Below are positions 40,301 to 53,083 of a DNA stretch of 64,000 nt, in pieces. A model generated the notes under the pieces. That model ran no database searches and was not told the origin of the DNA. It worked only from the letters and a program-made list of their open reading frames with translations. This stretch comes from Echiichthys vipera (Eukaryota > Chordata > Actinopteri > Perciformes > Trachinidae). Every line of letters begins with the position of its first letter. Position 1 is the stretch's first letter. The stretch spans positions 14,153,476-14,217,475 of the forward strand of contig OY829656.1 of the NCBI GenBank assembly GCA_963691815.1. The letters are read 5' to 3'. The translations under genes and the position numbers were made by a program.

Positions 40301-43300
40301 CTCACTTCCTGCAAAAGATTCTTCCCTACCAACTTAAAAGGTCAGCACTGAGTGTCTGGTAAAGAGAAATGGAGTGGAGGAGGCTGTATTGATCTTTTCT
40401 TCTCTTTTCAGCTTGCAAGAAGAGTGCGACACACCTCTTTGTACTGCTGCCCTTGCTGCGAAAAACCAGGAGTTGCAGACTGACATGAAGAGAATAACTT
40501 CTGTGTTTGAGAAACTGCAGAGCTACATTAATCTGTTGGCTTTACCCAGTAGGTTAACATGGTTCATACAGTTGATTTCTTTAGAGACAGGACTTTAACA
40601 TTGAGTGTGTGGCTTGTGTGTATCTATGGGTTCATCTTAACGTGGCAGGTCTCAGGGCCTGGTGAACATTTCATATCCCACTACCTATATTTACTTACTC
40701 TTTCTATTATCCCAGGGAAATACTTACTTACAAATTAATGTCTGTTCTTTATCTCGAAGTAGCTTGAGTTTATGGATTTTATGACTGCTATGTGACGTGA
40801 TACGTTAAGCTCATTTTACAAATGTGTGCAATGTGTCTCAGGTGTTCGGCAGGATGCCATGCCACAGAGCAGCTCCTCAGCTGTCTTCACCCAGCTGGCT
40901 GCCTGCCTACACAGTCTTCACGATGCCATTAAAGGTGAGCCATTCACAACCAGTGTGAAACTGACAACAATTCCCTCATGTAACCTTGTGTTTTCACAAC
41001 AACCAACACCCACCAGCCAGAGTGTAAATATCCAGAGGCTTTAGTGTAGCATCTATCACACAGGGATGCCTATGGAAGTATCATTTAATGCTCTCTAGCA
41101 GAGAAGAGTCACTTATGTGCAGAGTGGCAATGTGTTTATGTAATGACTATTGTCTTAGTTCCTGTGAGGACAGTAATTGTGGTCAATTATTTTATAAAGA
41201 AATTAGCTGTCAGGGTTTCTTTACAGTTGTGATGTCACAACTTTGCTATATATAGAATGATTGTGCAGAGAGGCTGAGAGTACAGATGCGGAGGAGCTGG
41301 AAATGCTGACCAATCAGAGTGGGCTTGTTTTTTTTGGAAGAGGGACTTGAAGAGATAGGTGCTAAAACGGAGCGTTTCAGACAGAGGGTAAATACAGGTG
41401 TATTGAGACAGACCGTATTAGAAAAAGAAAAAACATGTTTGTTTTTTTAACATTGAAGCATGTAAACATGTTCTAGCGAAAAACACTAAAAACAAGTATG
41501 GAGGAAATGGCACCTTTTAATCTCAAAAGAGGATAAAAATGTTGCTGGTGAAGCTAAAGATGGGACCCAAAGCTAACAGATGTTATAAATGCTTCCCCTG
41601 CGCCTGCGGTTCTGTTTTTTTCTCGTGTGTACAGAGATGTCAAAGCATTACAACCAGAAGGCCGGCTTAGAGCAGGAGCTCCCCACCATCACCCAGAAGC
41701 TCTGCACCACCACAGAGTGCCTGCTGGGATCTTTAGGCTCTCTGACCAGCAGCACCGGCAAGGTACAGCCAACAGGGGGCAGGCAGCAGCCAGCTTTATA
41801 TTCCCTATATTGTATGTTCAAACAGCGTGTGTTATTTGTTATCTGTAATGCTCAAGCTTTATTGTAAGTAACAGGGAGAATTCACTGCAACTGGATCACG
41901 TTGGTAATTTTGCCACCACAGAATGACAGGACTCAGGTGGGCAGTGGTTAAATGTTCAAAGATACTGTCCAAATCACAGCTCCTACAGCTGCTCCCTAGT
42001 CAGAGTAAAGGGATAAACGATTTCTCTTTGTGAATCAAGTGAAGCGTTGGCTGAGATGTGTCTGCTGATGGGAGGCATAGCCCGGTGGGTTGCAGTGCTT
42101 AATAACATACTGGCACACAATGTGAGGAGTGAGCTGCATTCATATCATCATCAGGCAAAAGCTTAATTGTTCAGATATTTTATCATACTAGACACTCTGT
42201 GGTGTAATCATCTCTCTGCTGTAAACACACTGGTTAATTTGAGGCTAAGCAGAATGCTGAGTATCTACATTGAGATGTATAGGCATAGTTGGTCTTTCAT
42301 TTTTGCTAAGGAGGCTGCAAAGATCTCTCTTATTTTAATGATTTGAGATGTTATGTTACTGCTTCTTTTCAGATTGCCACTTTCTTCAGCAACAACTTGG
42401 ACTTCTTCACATCATCAGGCTACAGTCCAAGAGGCAGCACAGTAGCCCTCAACCCCTTGCAAGCAGAGAGTATGCTGGCCAACAAAAAGAAAGCAGCTGC
42501 CTATATCCATGCTCTCAAAAAGGTTAGTGTGTCCTTAAATGTGCCCCAGGCGTCTTTTAAATTGCCTTTGTGAATATTTCGTCAGTTTCATCTGGTTTGT
42601 CGCCCCGCTTTTGCTATTTTATGTTTTTATCTACTTGTGTTCATATTTAATTGCCCCTGCATTTTATGATTCAATTCTTTTTTTTTTCTTTACATGCCAA
42701 CGACTTTGTTAAGAATAGTGCCATACCAAAAGTTCATCATAAACTATGAAATGCATGCTTTTAAAAAAACCAAACTTAAAACAAATGACTTTTTCCCACA
42801 ATACTTCATGTTTTGTTTCTTCATTCAGACCAGGCCACAGTCTGTTCCATACAGAGAGGCCCTGTCAAACCGTCGTATTCTCACCAGCTCCACTGAGAGC
42901 AGAGAAGGTCTCACTCAGCAGGTATGAAAAGCATTCTCTATAAACAATTTCTGTTAGTTTAGAAATTATTCAATCATTATTCCAATCTCAATTTTCAACA
43001 AGATACTGACAGTGCTATTTGAACACTGTGCCCATGTATTATACTATAAAGAATAACAACATTTCAGAATAAATCAAGTATTAATAACTTGTTCTCTTAT
43101 TTTGATCTCAAGTGTATGAGTCAGTGCGCCAGCTAGGTTTGGTTACCCTAAAGGCAGAGAGGAAGTCAAAAATGGTTCCACATGCAATTATGTTTGTTGT
43201 GGCAGCAAACAACACAATCAAAGGTTTATGGGAAAATTCAGGGATATGGAAAAGCTGCTTGTAGAAGTGCAGAAATCTCAGTCTTAAAATGATACAACAC

Positions 43301-46300
43301 AGACTTGTGATACTGCAGCCACTCTTTAGGGACAGGGTGTGAAGAATTGGCCAGTAAGCCTCTGCATGTTCTGTCCTGAGCAAGTTCAAAGTGTCTTTAT
43401 TTTTCTTTTAAAAGGGTGCCCTCTGGTCCATTTTAACCTGCATTTGATTTTAACCTGAGATAAGATCGAGCTTATTTGTCTTTTGCCATTTGAGCCCCCG
43501 TATTTTGAAGAAACAATCTAATGGACCTCATGGTTTACAAATGTTCTCCTGTAAAATGATCTTATTTTAATTAATTTGTTCAAATGAAATGTGTTTTATA
43601 AAATGCTCTTCCCAGAGATTGCGTGATTTCAAACTGCTTTGTCATATAGTTTCCCCATTTCTTCCTAAATATTGCTGCCCTTTCACTTCTCCAAACCTTT
43701 GCTCAGCCCTCTGCCCACAAGCTCACTGTCCACTCCTCTCCCCTCCCCGTTGGCCTCCGTCAGGTGCAGCAGAGCCAGGAGAAGATTGCTCGCCTCGAGC
43801 AGGAGAAGGAGCACTGGCTCCTGGAGGCCCAGCTTGGGAAGGTGCGGTTGGAAAAGGAGAACCAGCGCATTGCAGACCTAGAAGTGCAGCTCGCAGCAGC
43901 TCTCGGAGGAAGTCCAAACTCACAACCAACTGCAGCCAGCACATTCACACAGAGCCATGAGGAAGCAGAGAAAGAGCAGAAGGCTGCAGGGAAAGAGACT
44001 ACACTGTGCACCAGCCTGGTACAGTCACTTTATTGGCTGCTGTTCTTGTTAGTTTTTGCTTGCAGAGGACATTTTCTGCCCGTGGCACTGGTGTCTGATT
44101 TGCTCCAACAAAGGGAGTATTATCGTTCTTTTCTTGTAGCTCCCACACTAAGCAAGTTTTTGCTTAATAAAACTCAGACTTCCAATGTGCTGAGGTAGCA
44201 GAATAGCAGAATACTGCTGTTTATGCAAGTCAGTGCAGAGTTCACAGTGTAGTCATAATCCAGAGCAATTTGACTCACTAGTCTCTGTACTTCTTGTGTA
44301 TTAGCTTTCATTGTTATTATCTCTTAGGGCGCACTCACACTGTCCATCTGTACCATGCCCTGTGCTTTAGGGTACTTGCCCCCCCCCCCCCCCCCTCTCC
44401 CCCGCGGGCCAGGCCCGTTTGTACTCACAATGCTTGGGCCTTGGCGCAAATGCTTCTTGCTGCCTATACGTCATCACGCCGTAACAAGTCACATGCATTG
44501 ATTGACGTCATCGCGATGAGTTTTTGTGCGTCTTGTCAACTGTTTTTGAATATTTTCATTTGACCAAATCTGCAGTAAACACTCCACCTCTGCATCACAC
44601 CAACGTGAACCTTTCGCCGCCATTGTTTTAAATGTCCGCACATGGTCCGTAGTTCTTTATTCTATGTCTGAACAGGCGCACATAAAATGACGTCAGAACT
44701 GCTGTAGGCCTCGTGCTCGTACAAAAGCCCACCTCTCCACAACGGGCCGTGGTCGGCAAGCGTACCATGTCTAGGCACCGTATGGTTGCACTCACACTGG
44801 TCAAACGAACTAGAATTTAGCCGTGAAACGTGCTTGGGCACGGTACAGATGGACAGTGTGAGTGCGCCCTTAAATGGCTTAGTTTGTCCTAACTTTGTTG
44901 GAGGCCTGTTTGAACTTGGAAGTGTTTTCTATCTGACAATGTTTCTCTCTTTTGTCTCCAGGTAGGAATGTTGTGCACAACACCTACAGTTGAGCATGTG
45001 AGTTGCCTTACACATAAAGTCGAGATCAATCAATCTGTACCTTGTATGTGAAGGTGGTGTGTGCGAAGTCCTCTGTAGCTCCATACCACACTAAACTCTT
45101 AAGTCCGCCAACTTTTCTAGCAATCCAATCAAATGCAAAGGTTTTGATTCAATGCCTCTTGTACATTGCTTAAATATTCTGTTTAATTGGTAAAAAAAAA
45201 AAAAATCCCTCCAAAATACCACATTAAAACATTCAGACATTGAGGAACACCACAGAAAACCCATGCTGTGATTTTGGTCAGATTTGCAAGAATTGCATTT
45301 TTCTGTGATTGGATGGCAAGCACTTCTGTTCTGTAAATATACCTGGCAAAGCCATCCATCCTATCCTAAAAGTCACTACAATGAAATGGCTATTATGGGG
45401 ACTAACATCATCACCAAGAATACAGTTGGGCTCACTGAATCCAGTTTTCCAGTCAGACCTAATTTATGCAATTGTCTGTTTAGGGACTCCAGTATGTAGA
45501 AATATTCAAATAGTCCTTTTTAGAATACTAACACATTTGTGTCTCATCCACTTGAGATCAGAGGTCAAATGGTCATTCCAGTTTTCCATCAACAAAATTT
45601 AGCCTAACTTTGAAGAGTTATTTAGCCCCCTTCCTGACAAACTAGAATGTTCCCAGAAGTTAAAAAAAACAATCTTATTTAGCTGGATGTTGTGTCTGTG
45701 TTTGCAGGTGGGAGACGAGGAGTCCAGGGAGCAGCTGATAAAGACTCACTACATGGCCAGAGTGGGAGAGCTCACCACACAGCTCCAGATTTCAGACAGC
45801 AAAGCTGTGCACTTTCACTCTGAGGTGAACCCTTAACTAAACTCCTTCTCGTACCAAAGAAGTGACCTTTTCATTGCACATAATCTTTCTGAGATTGCAT
45901 GTCATCTTGGAAGAAATATGTAAACTTGCCCAAATACATTTAGTGCAGAACAGTCACTTACCCTGCTCCTTCGTGTGTACTATTTCTGCCTGCTTCTTTA
46001 ATTTGCCTGATAATCGAGAGCATGGCAACTGAACCAGAAGTTAACCTTCTTTCTCTGTTCTTTCCTCTGCTTTGGAAATGGTTTTTGAGTTTCCTTTATT
46101 ACAGAGTGTTGCCTTTTTCCCGAGAAACTGACACCTTATATTTTTAGTATTACGGCGAGGCTTGATCTGAATGCTGATACTTCTCTAAGTGACAGCCGGT
46201 CGCATTTGTGACTAACTGGCATGTCAGTCATCCACATTTTGTATCAAAGCAACAGGAATGCACCTGATCCTGAGTCAATCTCTGGTATTAAACTGTCACT

Positions 46301-47496
46301 TTTTCAAACTGTGCGTTTACCTTTGACGGTGTCCCTTAAAATATACCCATTAATCAAGGAAATATCGCCTTTTTCGCAGCTTTTGAAAACGATCTTTGAA
46401 GCATGCTCGACATGCTTTAAACCTATTGGCACAGCAGTTGTTAACTCTCCTCTTTCCCTTTCTAGTGTCGAGCTTTGGCCAAGAGATTAGCTATTGCAGA
46501 AAAATCACGGGAGACTCTGAGCGAGGAGGTCAAACTGGCTAATCAGAACATCACACGCTTGCAGGTAAAAGGCAGCCTCATAACCAAAGAGCTTCAGGTC
46601 TTAAGCATTGTAAGTAGCCTCCTCCAAACTCAGAAGACATTCTCATTGTAACTATGGTGTATTTCATACAGGATGAGCTGACTACGACAAAGAGGAGCTA
46701 CGAAGACCAGCTCAGCATGATGAGCGACCACCTGTGTAGTATGAATGAGACTTTGAGCAAGCAGAGAGAGGAAATCGACACGCTCAAACTGGGCAGCAAG
46801 GTACAACAGTGCTTTTTATTTATTTATTTTTTAATCCCTTTTTAATTTAAACTCTTGTCAAAGTTGTGGCCTTTCCAAACGTAGCCTCAGTCTTGGGGTT
46901 GTTTTCAGCTGTCACTTGCTGTCAGTCTCCATATAAATAAATCTAAAATCTCTATCATGAAAGAGAAGCGATGGAAATCCAGGGGCTTCCGTCGTTGTGA
47001 CGGGTTTCAGGTTTAGCATTGAAGTGTGACATTGTAAAGTTTCTGTCAGTTATGTGGTGAACTGGGAGGTCATTGGTGGTGTTGCGGTTGCCGCCTGGCC
47101 TGATGTGAAAAGCACCTGCTGGAACCATCTGAAGAAGTCGTTAAGTTGAAGCGGCAGAAATGGAGAGGCCCCTTCTTTAAATGTGCATGTTCCTGCTTGT
47201 GTGCGTACAGATGGCTGCATGTTTGGAAGTTGCAGGACAGAACATGTTTGGAAGTTAAAGGTGGTGATTTTCTCTTGAAGGCCAGAGAGCTGCCTCAACA
47301 TGTTTTTTAGATTTGGAAACATAATGCAAAAACAAATCCGAGCTGGCTTAACTTACTGAACATAAACGCAACAGAGTACTTTTTGATCGATTGATTTTGA
47401 ACAAATCCTGGAAATTACTTGATAGCTTTTTTGCAGAACTGAGCATGTATTTTCTGTTTCTTTTAGGGAAATTCCAAAAAGAACAAAGGTCGCTAG
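34374..47496 (+). CDS. ppp1r21: Protein phosphatase 1 regulatory subunit 21 (FERRY subunit)
   Basis: Coiled-coil protein of early endosomes; in mammals a core subunit of the Rab5 effector FERRY complex with TBCK, CRYZL1 and GATD1. Coding exons: 34374-34433, 36151-36219, 36625-36771, 36993-37094, 37452-37616, 37712-37770, 38315-38409, 38660-38712, 39767-39916, 40054-40155, 40252-40340, 40412-40548, 40842-40934, 41635-41762, 42373-42522, 42829-42921, 43764-44018, 44962-44997, 45708-45824, 46466-46564, 46672-46800, 47467-47496. All are GT-AG and in phase, giving 785 aa (human 780). The KLRAQ motif at residues 20-24 spans the first junction and opens an N-terminal coiled coil. A helical centre (about 250-450) contains LLNFHSYTEQR and SQYLHENAAYVRPLE. 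The C-terminal coiled coil holds the diagnostic TTKRSYEDQLSMMSDHL at 738-754. The last exon codes only nine residues (GNSKKNKGR), which match the human end. Exons 17-18 (about residues 600-660) are the least conserved part. Confidence 0.96.
37141..37382. mobile_element. Small hAT-like MITE in ppp1r21 intron 4
   Basis: The left end CAGTTGTTCCCAAACTTT and the right end AACTTTGTGAAAGACTG are imperfect inverted repeats. Flanking octamers CTATATAC and GTATACAC agree at six of eight positions, consistent with an old 8-bp target duplication. It is about 240 bp and non-coding. Confidence 0.6.
38862..39532. mobile_element. hAT-like non-autonomous element in ppp1r21 intron 8
   Basis: The left end TAGGGCTGGACATGAATA and the right end TATTCGGGTCAGCCCTA are imperfect inverted repeats, about 671 bp apart overall. 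Flanks ATAGGCAT and ATAGCAAA share five of eight bases. The 63-codon frame inside (39000-39191) shows no transposase resemblance. Confidence 0.65.
39610..39710. repeat. Fragment resembling the TAGGGCTGCAAC hAT family interior
   Basis: TTAATTGCTAATTAACTTAT, then TTGATTGACTCATCAATGAATC, looks like the diverged interior of the element at 14688-15040. The terminal repeat is not preserved, so this is only a weak assignment. Confidence 0.3.
41215..41530. mobile_element. Dispersed fish MITE, second copy, in ppp1r21 intron 13
   Basis: Shares GAGCGTTTCAGACAGAGGGT and the following AATACAGGT-TATT-AGACAGAC pattern with 23640-23720. It continues through GCATGTAAACATGTTCTAG to a CACCTTTTAA end. The left part (GATGTCACAA at about 41231) also belongs to the family as I know it. 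The left terminal repeat is not clear. Confidence 0.6.
44327..44869. mobile_element. PIF/Harbinger-like MITE, copy 2
   Basis: A 543-bp element with the same terminal repeats as 14053-14646 (GGGCGCACTCACACTGTCC). It is flanked by perfect TTA direct repeats at 44324-44326 and 44870-44872. It lies in ppp1r21 intron 17, about 90 bp before the 36-bp exon 18. It contains a run of about 18 C residues near 44380-44397. Confidence 0.88.
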
Positions 47497-49035
47497 AGCT
47501 GCCCTCTAGACTCTGGCTCCATTTTGGCATCACAAAGGACATCCTGAGAAAAGATCTGGTATTCAGAGCCTTCCTGCAGCGTCCTGGTACCAACACTACC
47601 ACTGTCACCAAACCACAGGACAGTGGCAGGAAACCTGTATGGAGGCATGAACATGTTTGACTGAAGAAGCTTCTTTTTTCCCCCTTTCCCTTGTCACAGC
47701 ACCAGTTCTAACGCAACATTTTTTGCTAAAAATAATGCTTTCTGAAACTGTGCCGGAAGCTGCTGCTTGACCCTTTGGCCAAAGCAGTGTGGGAGAGAAA
47801 CAGCTTTTCCCGAAAAAGGGCCCGAGGAGGAAAAATTGTTGGAAGAGTTGAAGTTGCTCACTGAAGTCAAGACTTGAAGACCAAACCCTGTTGATCAGTG
47901 TGTGTACTTTTCTTGCTTTTAACGTACGTGTGAGAGAAAATGACACTGCATTCTTAGTGCTTATCTGTGGGAGCAGGCGAACAGAGTAAATGTTGGTGTG
48001 GCTGTATGTGTGCAGAGTGATGTCTCATTGTATGACTGTGGCACCAGGCTTTACAACATGTGAGTATTATTTTACACTTAGATTTGTTTGTTTTTTACAA
48101 ATTTTAGATTATATGTTTAAGTGGTTCCATGGGCCTGTATGTCAACATACGGTGTAAAGGCCCTCACAACACTTGCGTATATTACAAGCTTCTGAAAAAA
48201 GGGCTCTAAAACCTGAATGAACAACTAAAAAAAGACACTTGAATCCATTCCTCATTATGGAAAATGTTCAGTCCTGTGGGAGTGGAGAAAAAAAAAAAAA
48301 AAATCTGCCTTGAAGTACTGATTAACTGTTTACCTAGACGAAAGGGTAGGATGGACAAGTCAGAGCTCGTAAAATGGTGTCAGTCTGTCTCTGTGAAGTT
48401 ACTTTGTAACAATAGTCGTTTTTATCACCAAAGTGTGGAGGTTCACGCAGAAGCCTGGTGTGGCACAACAGTCTCCAAATTTATATTGGAATGTGTGTGG
48501 ACAGAAAGGGTTAATATGAATATACACTCATTTGAAATCATGAAATAATTGTACTGTATAATTTCTAAAAATCTATATAAATATATATACCTGTATATAC
48601 ACAAAGGCATTTATTCAGAGGTCACATTTTTTTTTTATTTTACACAGAATTTGGGAAACTGAACCTGCAGCTATCTTTTCACGTGTCTTCTTCTGTAAGG
48701 CTAGACTACTGAGGAATGTCAGTGGTTGGCCCATTCTTTAACTGGTGCTTAGACGACCTGAATCATGAGTCATGGCTGAAGTTCACAGTTAAAAAAAAAA
48801 GAACCTCTTTGGCCTGTTGGAACATGAGGAAATGAAAGAAAAGCCCAGCAGTGGTTATGAGCCGTTCATTCAAACCTGTATTTGCCAGTCTACACCTGCC
48901 AGCAGACCTTTGATCACAAAGATTTGCCAACCCTCCCCTGATTCGCCCCTAAAAATGATTAAAAAATTATAATACTTGTATTCACAAAATGTAACCTGAT
49001 CAAAAGCACATATAAATATGTGAAACAAAAATAAA
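47497..49035 (+). other. ppp1r21: ppp1r21 3' UTR
   Basis: Non-coding sequence following the TAG at 47494-47496. AATAAA at 49030-49035 is a reasonable poly(A) signal. A run of about 17 A residues lies near 48287-48303, and an AT-rich stretch with ATATAAATATATATA lies near 48575. The end is inferred. Confidence 0.5.
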
Positions 49036-49920
49036 AAAAAGAAACTTGTTCAACATTTGAATGCATCATGTATTTAGATTCACCTGGTTATTATTATGAT
49101 CCTGGCTGACCTAACTTTTCATGCTGCATTTCTGGGAGTTGGAGGAGACTGGGAATTTTAAATTGCCTATAATTTAAAATATAAAAACAGCCGGTAACAC
49201 ACCCTAACCACTGGGAAATGAGGCAGCACCACTGAACTGGACATATGAGAACTGGAGGATTACTGTTTGATGCCGTCACTTTGTTTTGGAAGGAAAAACA
49301 GGTTGTGTCATTTATATTGAATTCATGATGCTTTCATGTACTCTTGGTACACTACAAAAATAACCAACACTTATTTGACCATTGAAGAGTTCTGAACGAT
49401 GATGATGATAATAATTGGGTAATTTTTTTATTTTTGTAATTCAAGAAGCACAGAGGCTGCTGAATTGATAAAGGAAAACAAATACAAGGGACGTGCGGTG
49501 GTGGAGAAGTGGCCAATATAATTGTCCTGTACGAAATAGTGTATTGTAATACAACAATGACAGGACAGAATTTGACATAGTGCCCTACAAAACAAGCAAA
49601 TCACCATAATGAATAAACAAACGTGTTTCCTGTACAATCCATTTTAATACACATTAACATGTTTTATTGTAACCCCTCTTTTAGGTACTTGGATTTACCA
49701 TTTTATTCAAGCTATCCTTTCCATAATCTATAGAACGGCAAAAGTTCTAATTAGATGTTACTCATGGGCCTACTGCATATAGTTTTAATCAAATGCAATG
49801 CTAATCGTTATACTGTATGTCCCCTTTTTGATACACAACCTCAGCTTTGATATTAAATTGACAATAACATCATTAATTAATCTATCAAAATATGGGATTA
49901 TTAAATCAGTAATAGGCCTA

Positions 49921-51167
49921 CACTGTGTGCACAATTATGAGGCGAGTCACTATTTTGACCATATCATTATTATGCATTTCCCAACACCAAGCTGTATGAA
50001 CTGGAATGCTTAGTGGATTTAAGCATATCAGGTGATGTGTATTTGTGTAATGAGGGAGGTTGTGGCCTAAGATCAACACCCTATATCAAGGTATATGCAT
50101 AGCTTCTTTTCATCAGGCAAAATGGGCCATAAAAAGATTTAACTGACTATGAAAAGTCAAAAAGGGACGCAGCATTTCTACGAAATAGAGGCATGATCCC
50201 AGAACTTTCAAATGTTTTGTTTCAAATAGTCGACAGGGTCGCAGGAAACGTGAAAAAAGATTCAAATTAACTGGCAAAGATTCGAGAAGAATCAAACGTG
50301 AAGTGACCAGGAACCCATTATCCTCAAGTGCTGTCATGTTTCAGAACTGTAACCTACCTGGAGTGCCCAGAAGTACAAGGTGTTCAGTGCTCAGAGACAT
50401 GGCCTTGGTAAGAAAGGCTGAAAACCGATCACCAGTGAACAAGACACATATGTTGAAATGTCAAGACTGGGCCGAGAAATATCTGAGGACAAAGTCAAAA
50501 GTTTTATGGACTGATGAGATGAGACTCTTGACGGGCCTGTGGCTTGATCCGTAATGGGCACAGAGCTCCACTTCAGCTCAGATGCCAGCAAGTTGGAGGT
50601 GGGGTACTAGTAGGACCTTTTCGGGTACAAGATGGACTCAAACTCAACTCCCAAATCTAGAAGACACTTTCTTCAAGCAGTCGGTGGTACAGGATCTTCA
50701 AGAAGACCATGATTTTTATGCAGGACAATGCTCAATTGCATGGTCGAAGTACTCCGCTGCATGACTAGCAAGGAAAGGCCTTAAAGATGAAAGAATAATG
50801 ACATCCTCATCTGACCTAATAAGCCCTATCGAGAACTTTTGCTCTCTTGTTAAACAGTCGATTTACGGTGAAGAGACAGTACACCTCTCTGAACAGTGTT
50901 TGGGAGGCTGTGGTTGCTGCTGCACAAAAAGTTGATCGTCAACAGATTCAAAAACTGACAGACTCCATGATTGGAAGGCTTTTAACTGTTATTGAAAAGC
51001 AGGGTGGCTTTATTGGTCACTGATTATTTTTGGGGGGAATGTTAAAAATGTTTCTTTGTAAACTTTTAAGTTGTTCACTTTTTAAAATATGAAAATAATC
51101 AAAATATCAAATCAAAATAAAAAAATAAGTCAAAAATACAACTTGCCAAACAATTGTGCACACAGTG
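49921..51167 (+). mobile_element. Full-length but inactive Tc1/mariner element
   Basis: The ends are inverted repeats: CACTGTGTGCACAATTATGA at the left and CAATTGTGCACACAGTG at the right. They are flanked by TA at 49919-49920 and 51168-51169, the invariant target duplication of this superfamily. The interior, on the + strand, carries a decayed transposase with recognisable pieces: KVLWTDEM near 50500 (first catalytic Asp region), FMQDNAQLHG-like sequence near 50715 (second Asp), and a PIEN-F motif near 50827. Frame breaks and stops are frequent, so it cannot encode an active enzyme. It lies between ppp1r21 and ston1. Confidence 0.88.
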
Positions 51168-51199
51168 TATTATCTTAATTATCTACCCTCAAGGTGAAT

Positions 51200-51456
51200 G
51201 TTTCACTTGCTGTGATGTGCGCGCCCGTCTCCTGACAGCGACATTTCCTACCGTCGTGAACGCAGCACCGCTCACTTCATTCCTGCAGTGTCCCGCTGTA
51301 GGACGGTCTGTGAACTCGGGAAAAGGGAAGCGCTGCGCTGTTAAAACTCACAGGATTTACACTCTGCCATTTTGAGGAAAATCGGCCGACATCAAGAGTG
51401 CAAACAGACGCGTCCATTAAAGCAGAAGTCATGAGCTGAATCAGCGAACCACCACT
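51200..51456 (+). promoter_or_regulatory. ston1: Candidate ston1 promoter and non-coding first exon
   Basis: CpG-rich sequence rises abruptly right of the Tc1 element and ends in a good donor (ACT|GTGAGT at 51457). ston1 needs an upstream non-coding exon, because its coding start lies 78 bases behind a splice acceptor (AG at 58524-58525). This is the only CpG-rich block between ppp1r21 and ston1. The pairing of donor and acceptor across about 7 kb is an inference. Confidence 0.4.
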
Positions 51457-52130
51457 GTGAGTATTTCTCTCCCCCTGGTCGTGCTCAGGTCTGTTTTTTG
51501 ACAGAGCTGTTGATAGTTCACGTCCGTCAGAAACGACTTTAAACTGTTTTGGTTTGCCCTTCGTACGTGTTGTCAGTCGTAGCTCGGGTAGTGAGTGAGT
51601 GACGTGTGTTGTGCTAGAGTGCAAGTAGAGTGACAACTTTTACTCAGACTCCACATCAACACAAAGGCGCCGAAGTGAGCCCAGAAGTGGGCCTGGAACA
51701 CGGGCCTGGCTCTGTTGTGGATGACAGCATGCTGGTACTGTTTTCTTTCAGCCCGAGTTGTTGTTGTGGGCGACACAACTATGTCGTTAACTTTACCGGT
51801 AACTCGTGGGTTGTCTGGCATTCACGAACCCCCGCGATGCAAGAATGCGCTGTAACAAACAGCGCAACACTGTTTCTATAAATTTGCTTCAACGAGGATA
51901 CAGTTTATTTGCACATTTAGATGACATTCATTGGAAATAACATATTTTGGGCCCTTCGCGGACATTTATGTGCACTGTGTTACTACAACCTACTTTTTAA
52001 GGGATCTCTCTAAAATGAGACTATGTAGCCTAACCACTGTTGCCACAAGTGACAATTACAGTTAAAACACAGTATACAAATATCAAGAGTGGAGAAGAGT
52101 CAGTAATGTCTGTTATGGATCAATATAGGC

Positions 52131-52420
52131 AGAGGCGATTCTAGAGTCTGTTGGGGCCCTAGGCAAAAATTCACAGGGGGCCCCTCAAACCAGCATTCAT
52201 CGCCATTATAGGTCTGTTTTAAACTAAATCATGCAACAGGAGTGGGGGGAGCCAGATGGGGCCCCCTTCTGGAGGTCAGGTCTTCTACTGTCATTGCAAA
52301 CTATGTGCATAGTCACCGCTGTAGTTTAAAGTCTGTCAGCCCTCAGGGGTCCCTTACTGGCCTGGCGCCCTAAGCAGTTGCCTTCCCTGCCTGCTGGCAA
52401 GCGGAGCCTTTGCATTTATG
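52131..52420. repeat. Possible hAT-like non-autonomous fragment
   Basis: Begins CAGAGGCGATTCTAGA and ends GCGGAGCCTTTG, which are partly complementary. G-rich and C-rich runs (GGGGCCC) fill the interior. No convincing target duplication was seen, so the call is tentative. Confidence 0.3.
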
Positions 52421-52439
52421 TGCAATCTGTTACTATCTT

Positions 52440-53083
52440 TTCAAATGTCCGTTGCGGAGAATAGTGGTCTATAAACAGACATCCGGACCGCCGTCAATGC
52501 CAGTGCTCGTATCAGTGCAATCGTGCTTTACTAAAGCCCACCTCTCTAAAGAAGACCGCGGTCGGGAAGTGTACCACGCTTAAAGTGTTATATCGGCGCA
52601 AAATCATCCCATGATTTTTTTCCGCCGCTTTTACTATGAGAGGAGCCGGGTTAGCAGGGCCAGTTGGTAAGTCTTTCAAAACACTTTTTTGATAAACTCC
52701 GGGTTTGCGAACTACGTTGTTGATGCTTCGTTTTATGCTACTGCAGAGGTTTGGTGTTATTTTGAGCAGTGTAAGTGGTTAAGAAAAGCTGTTTTAATGC
52801 TTTCACTTCACCCAAGCTAATCAGTGTTAGCCACGTCTGGCTGTTAGCGACTCTCCCGGATTTCTTCGTTAATAGTTGTTACATGAAAAAAAACTGTCTC
52901 GATGGCTTATTTGATGTATATTATCGTATATATATATATATAATTGACAAAAAGAGCATTGGGATGATTTTGCACCGGAATTACGGTATTAGCACAGAAC
53001 GTTTGTAGTCACACTGATCAAGCGAACTAGACTAGTGCTTGGGCTTGGGCAGGGTACGAGTGGATAGTGTGAGTAGATCCTTA
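52440..53083. mobile_element. Harbinger-like MITE, copy 3, truncated and interrupted
   Basis: The right end (about 52995-53083) aligns with 44785-44869, sharing the CACACTG-TCAA-CGAACTAGA pattern and ATAGTGTGAGT. The internal part at 52500-52580 matches copies 1 and 2 (AAAGCCCACCTCTC). The left terminal repeat is absent. A second element with its own inverted repeats is inserted between about 52590 and 52990. Confidence 0.7.
52587..52993. mobile_element. Nested inverted-repeat element inside the third MITE copy
   Basis: TCGGCGCAAAATCATCCC at 52593-52610 pairs with GGGATGATTTTGCACCGGA at 52961-52979. The segment splits sequence that is continuous in the two other MITE copies, which proves insertion after the MITE. 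The outermost bases are unclear; a TTA on both sides is possible. Confidence 0.6.

Noticed and set aside
47050..47322. 90-codon minus-strand frame in the last ppp1r21 intron
   Set aside because: No family resemblance and no splice partners; position inside a confirmed intron explains it as chance.
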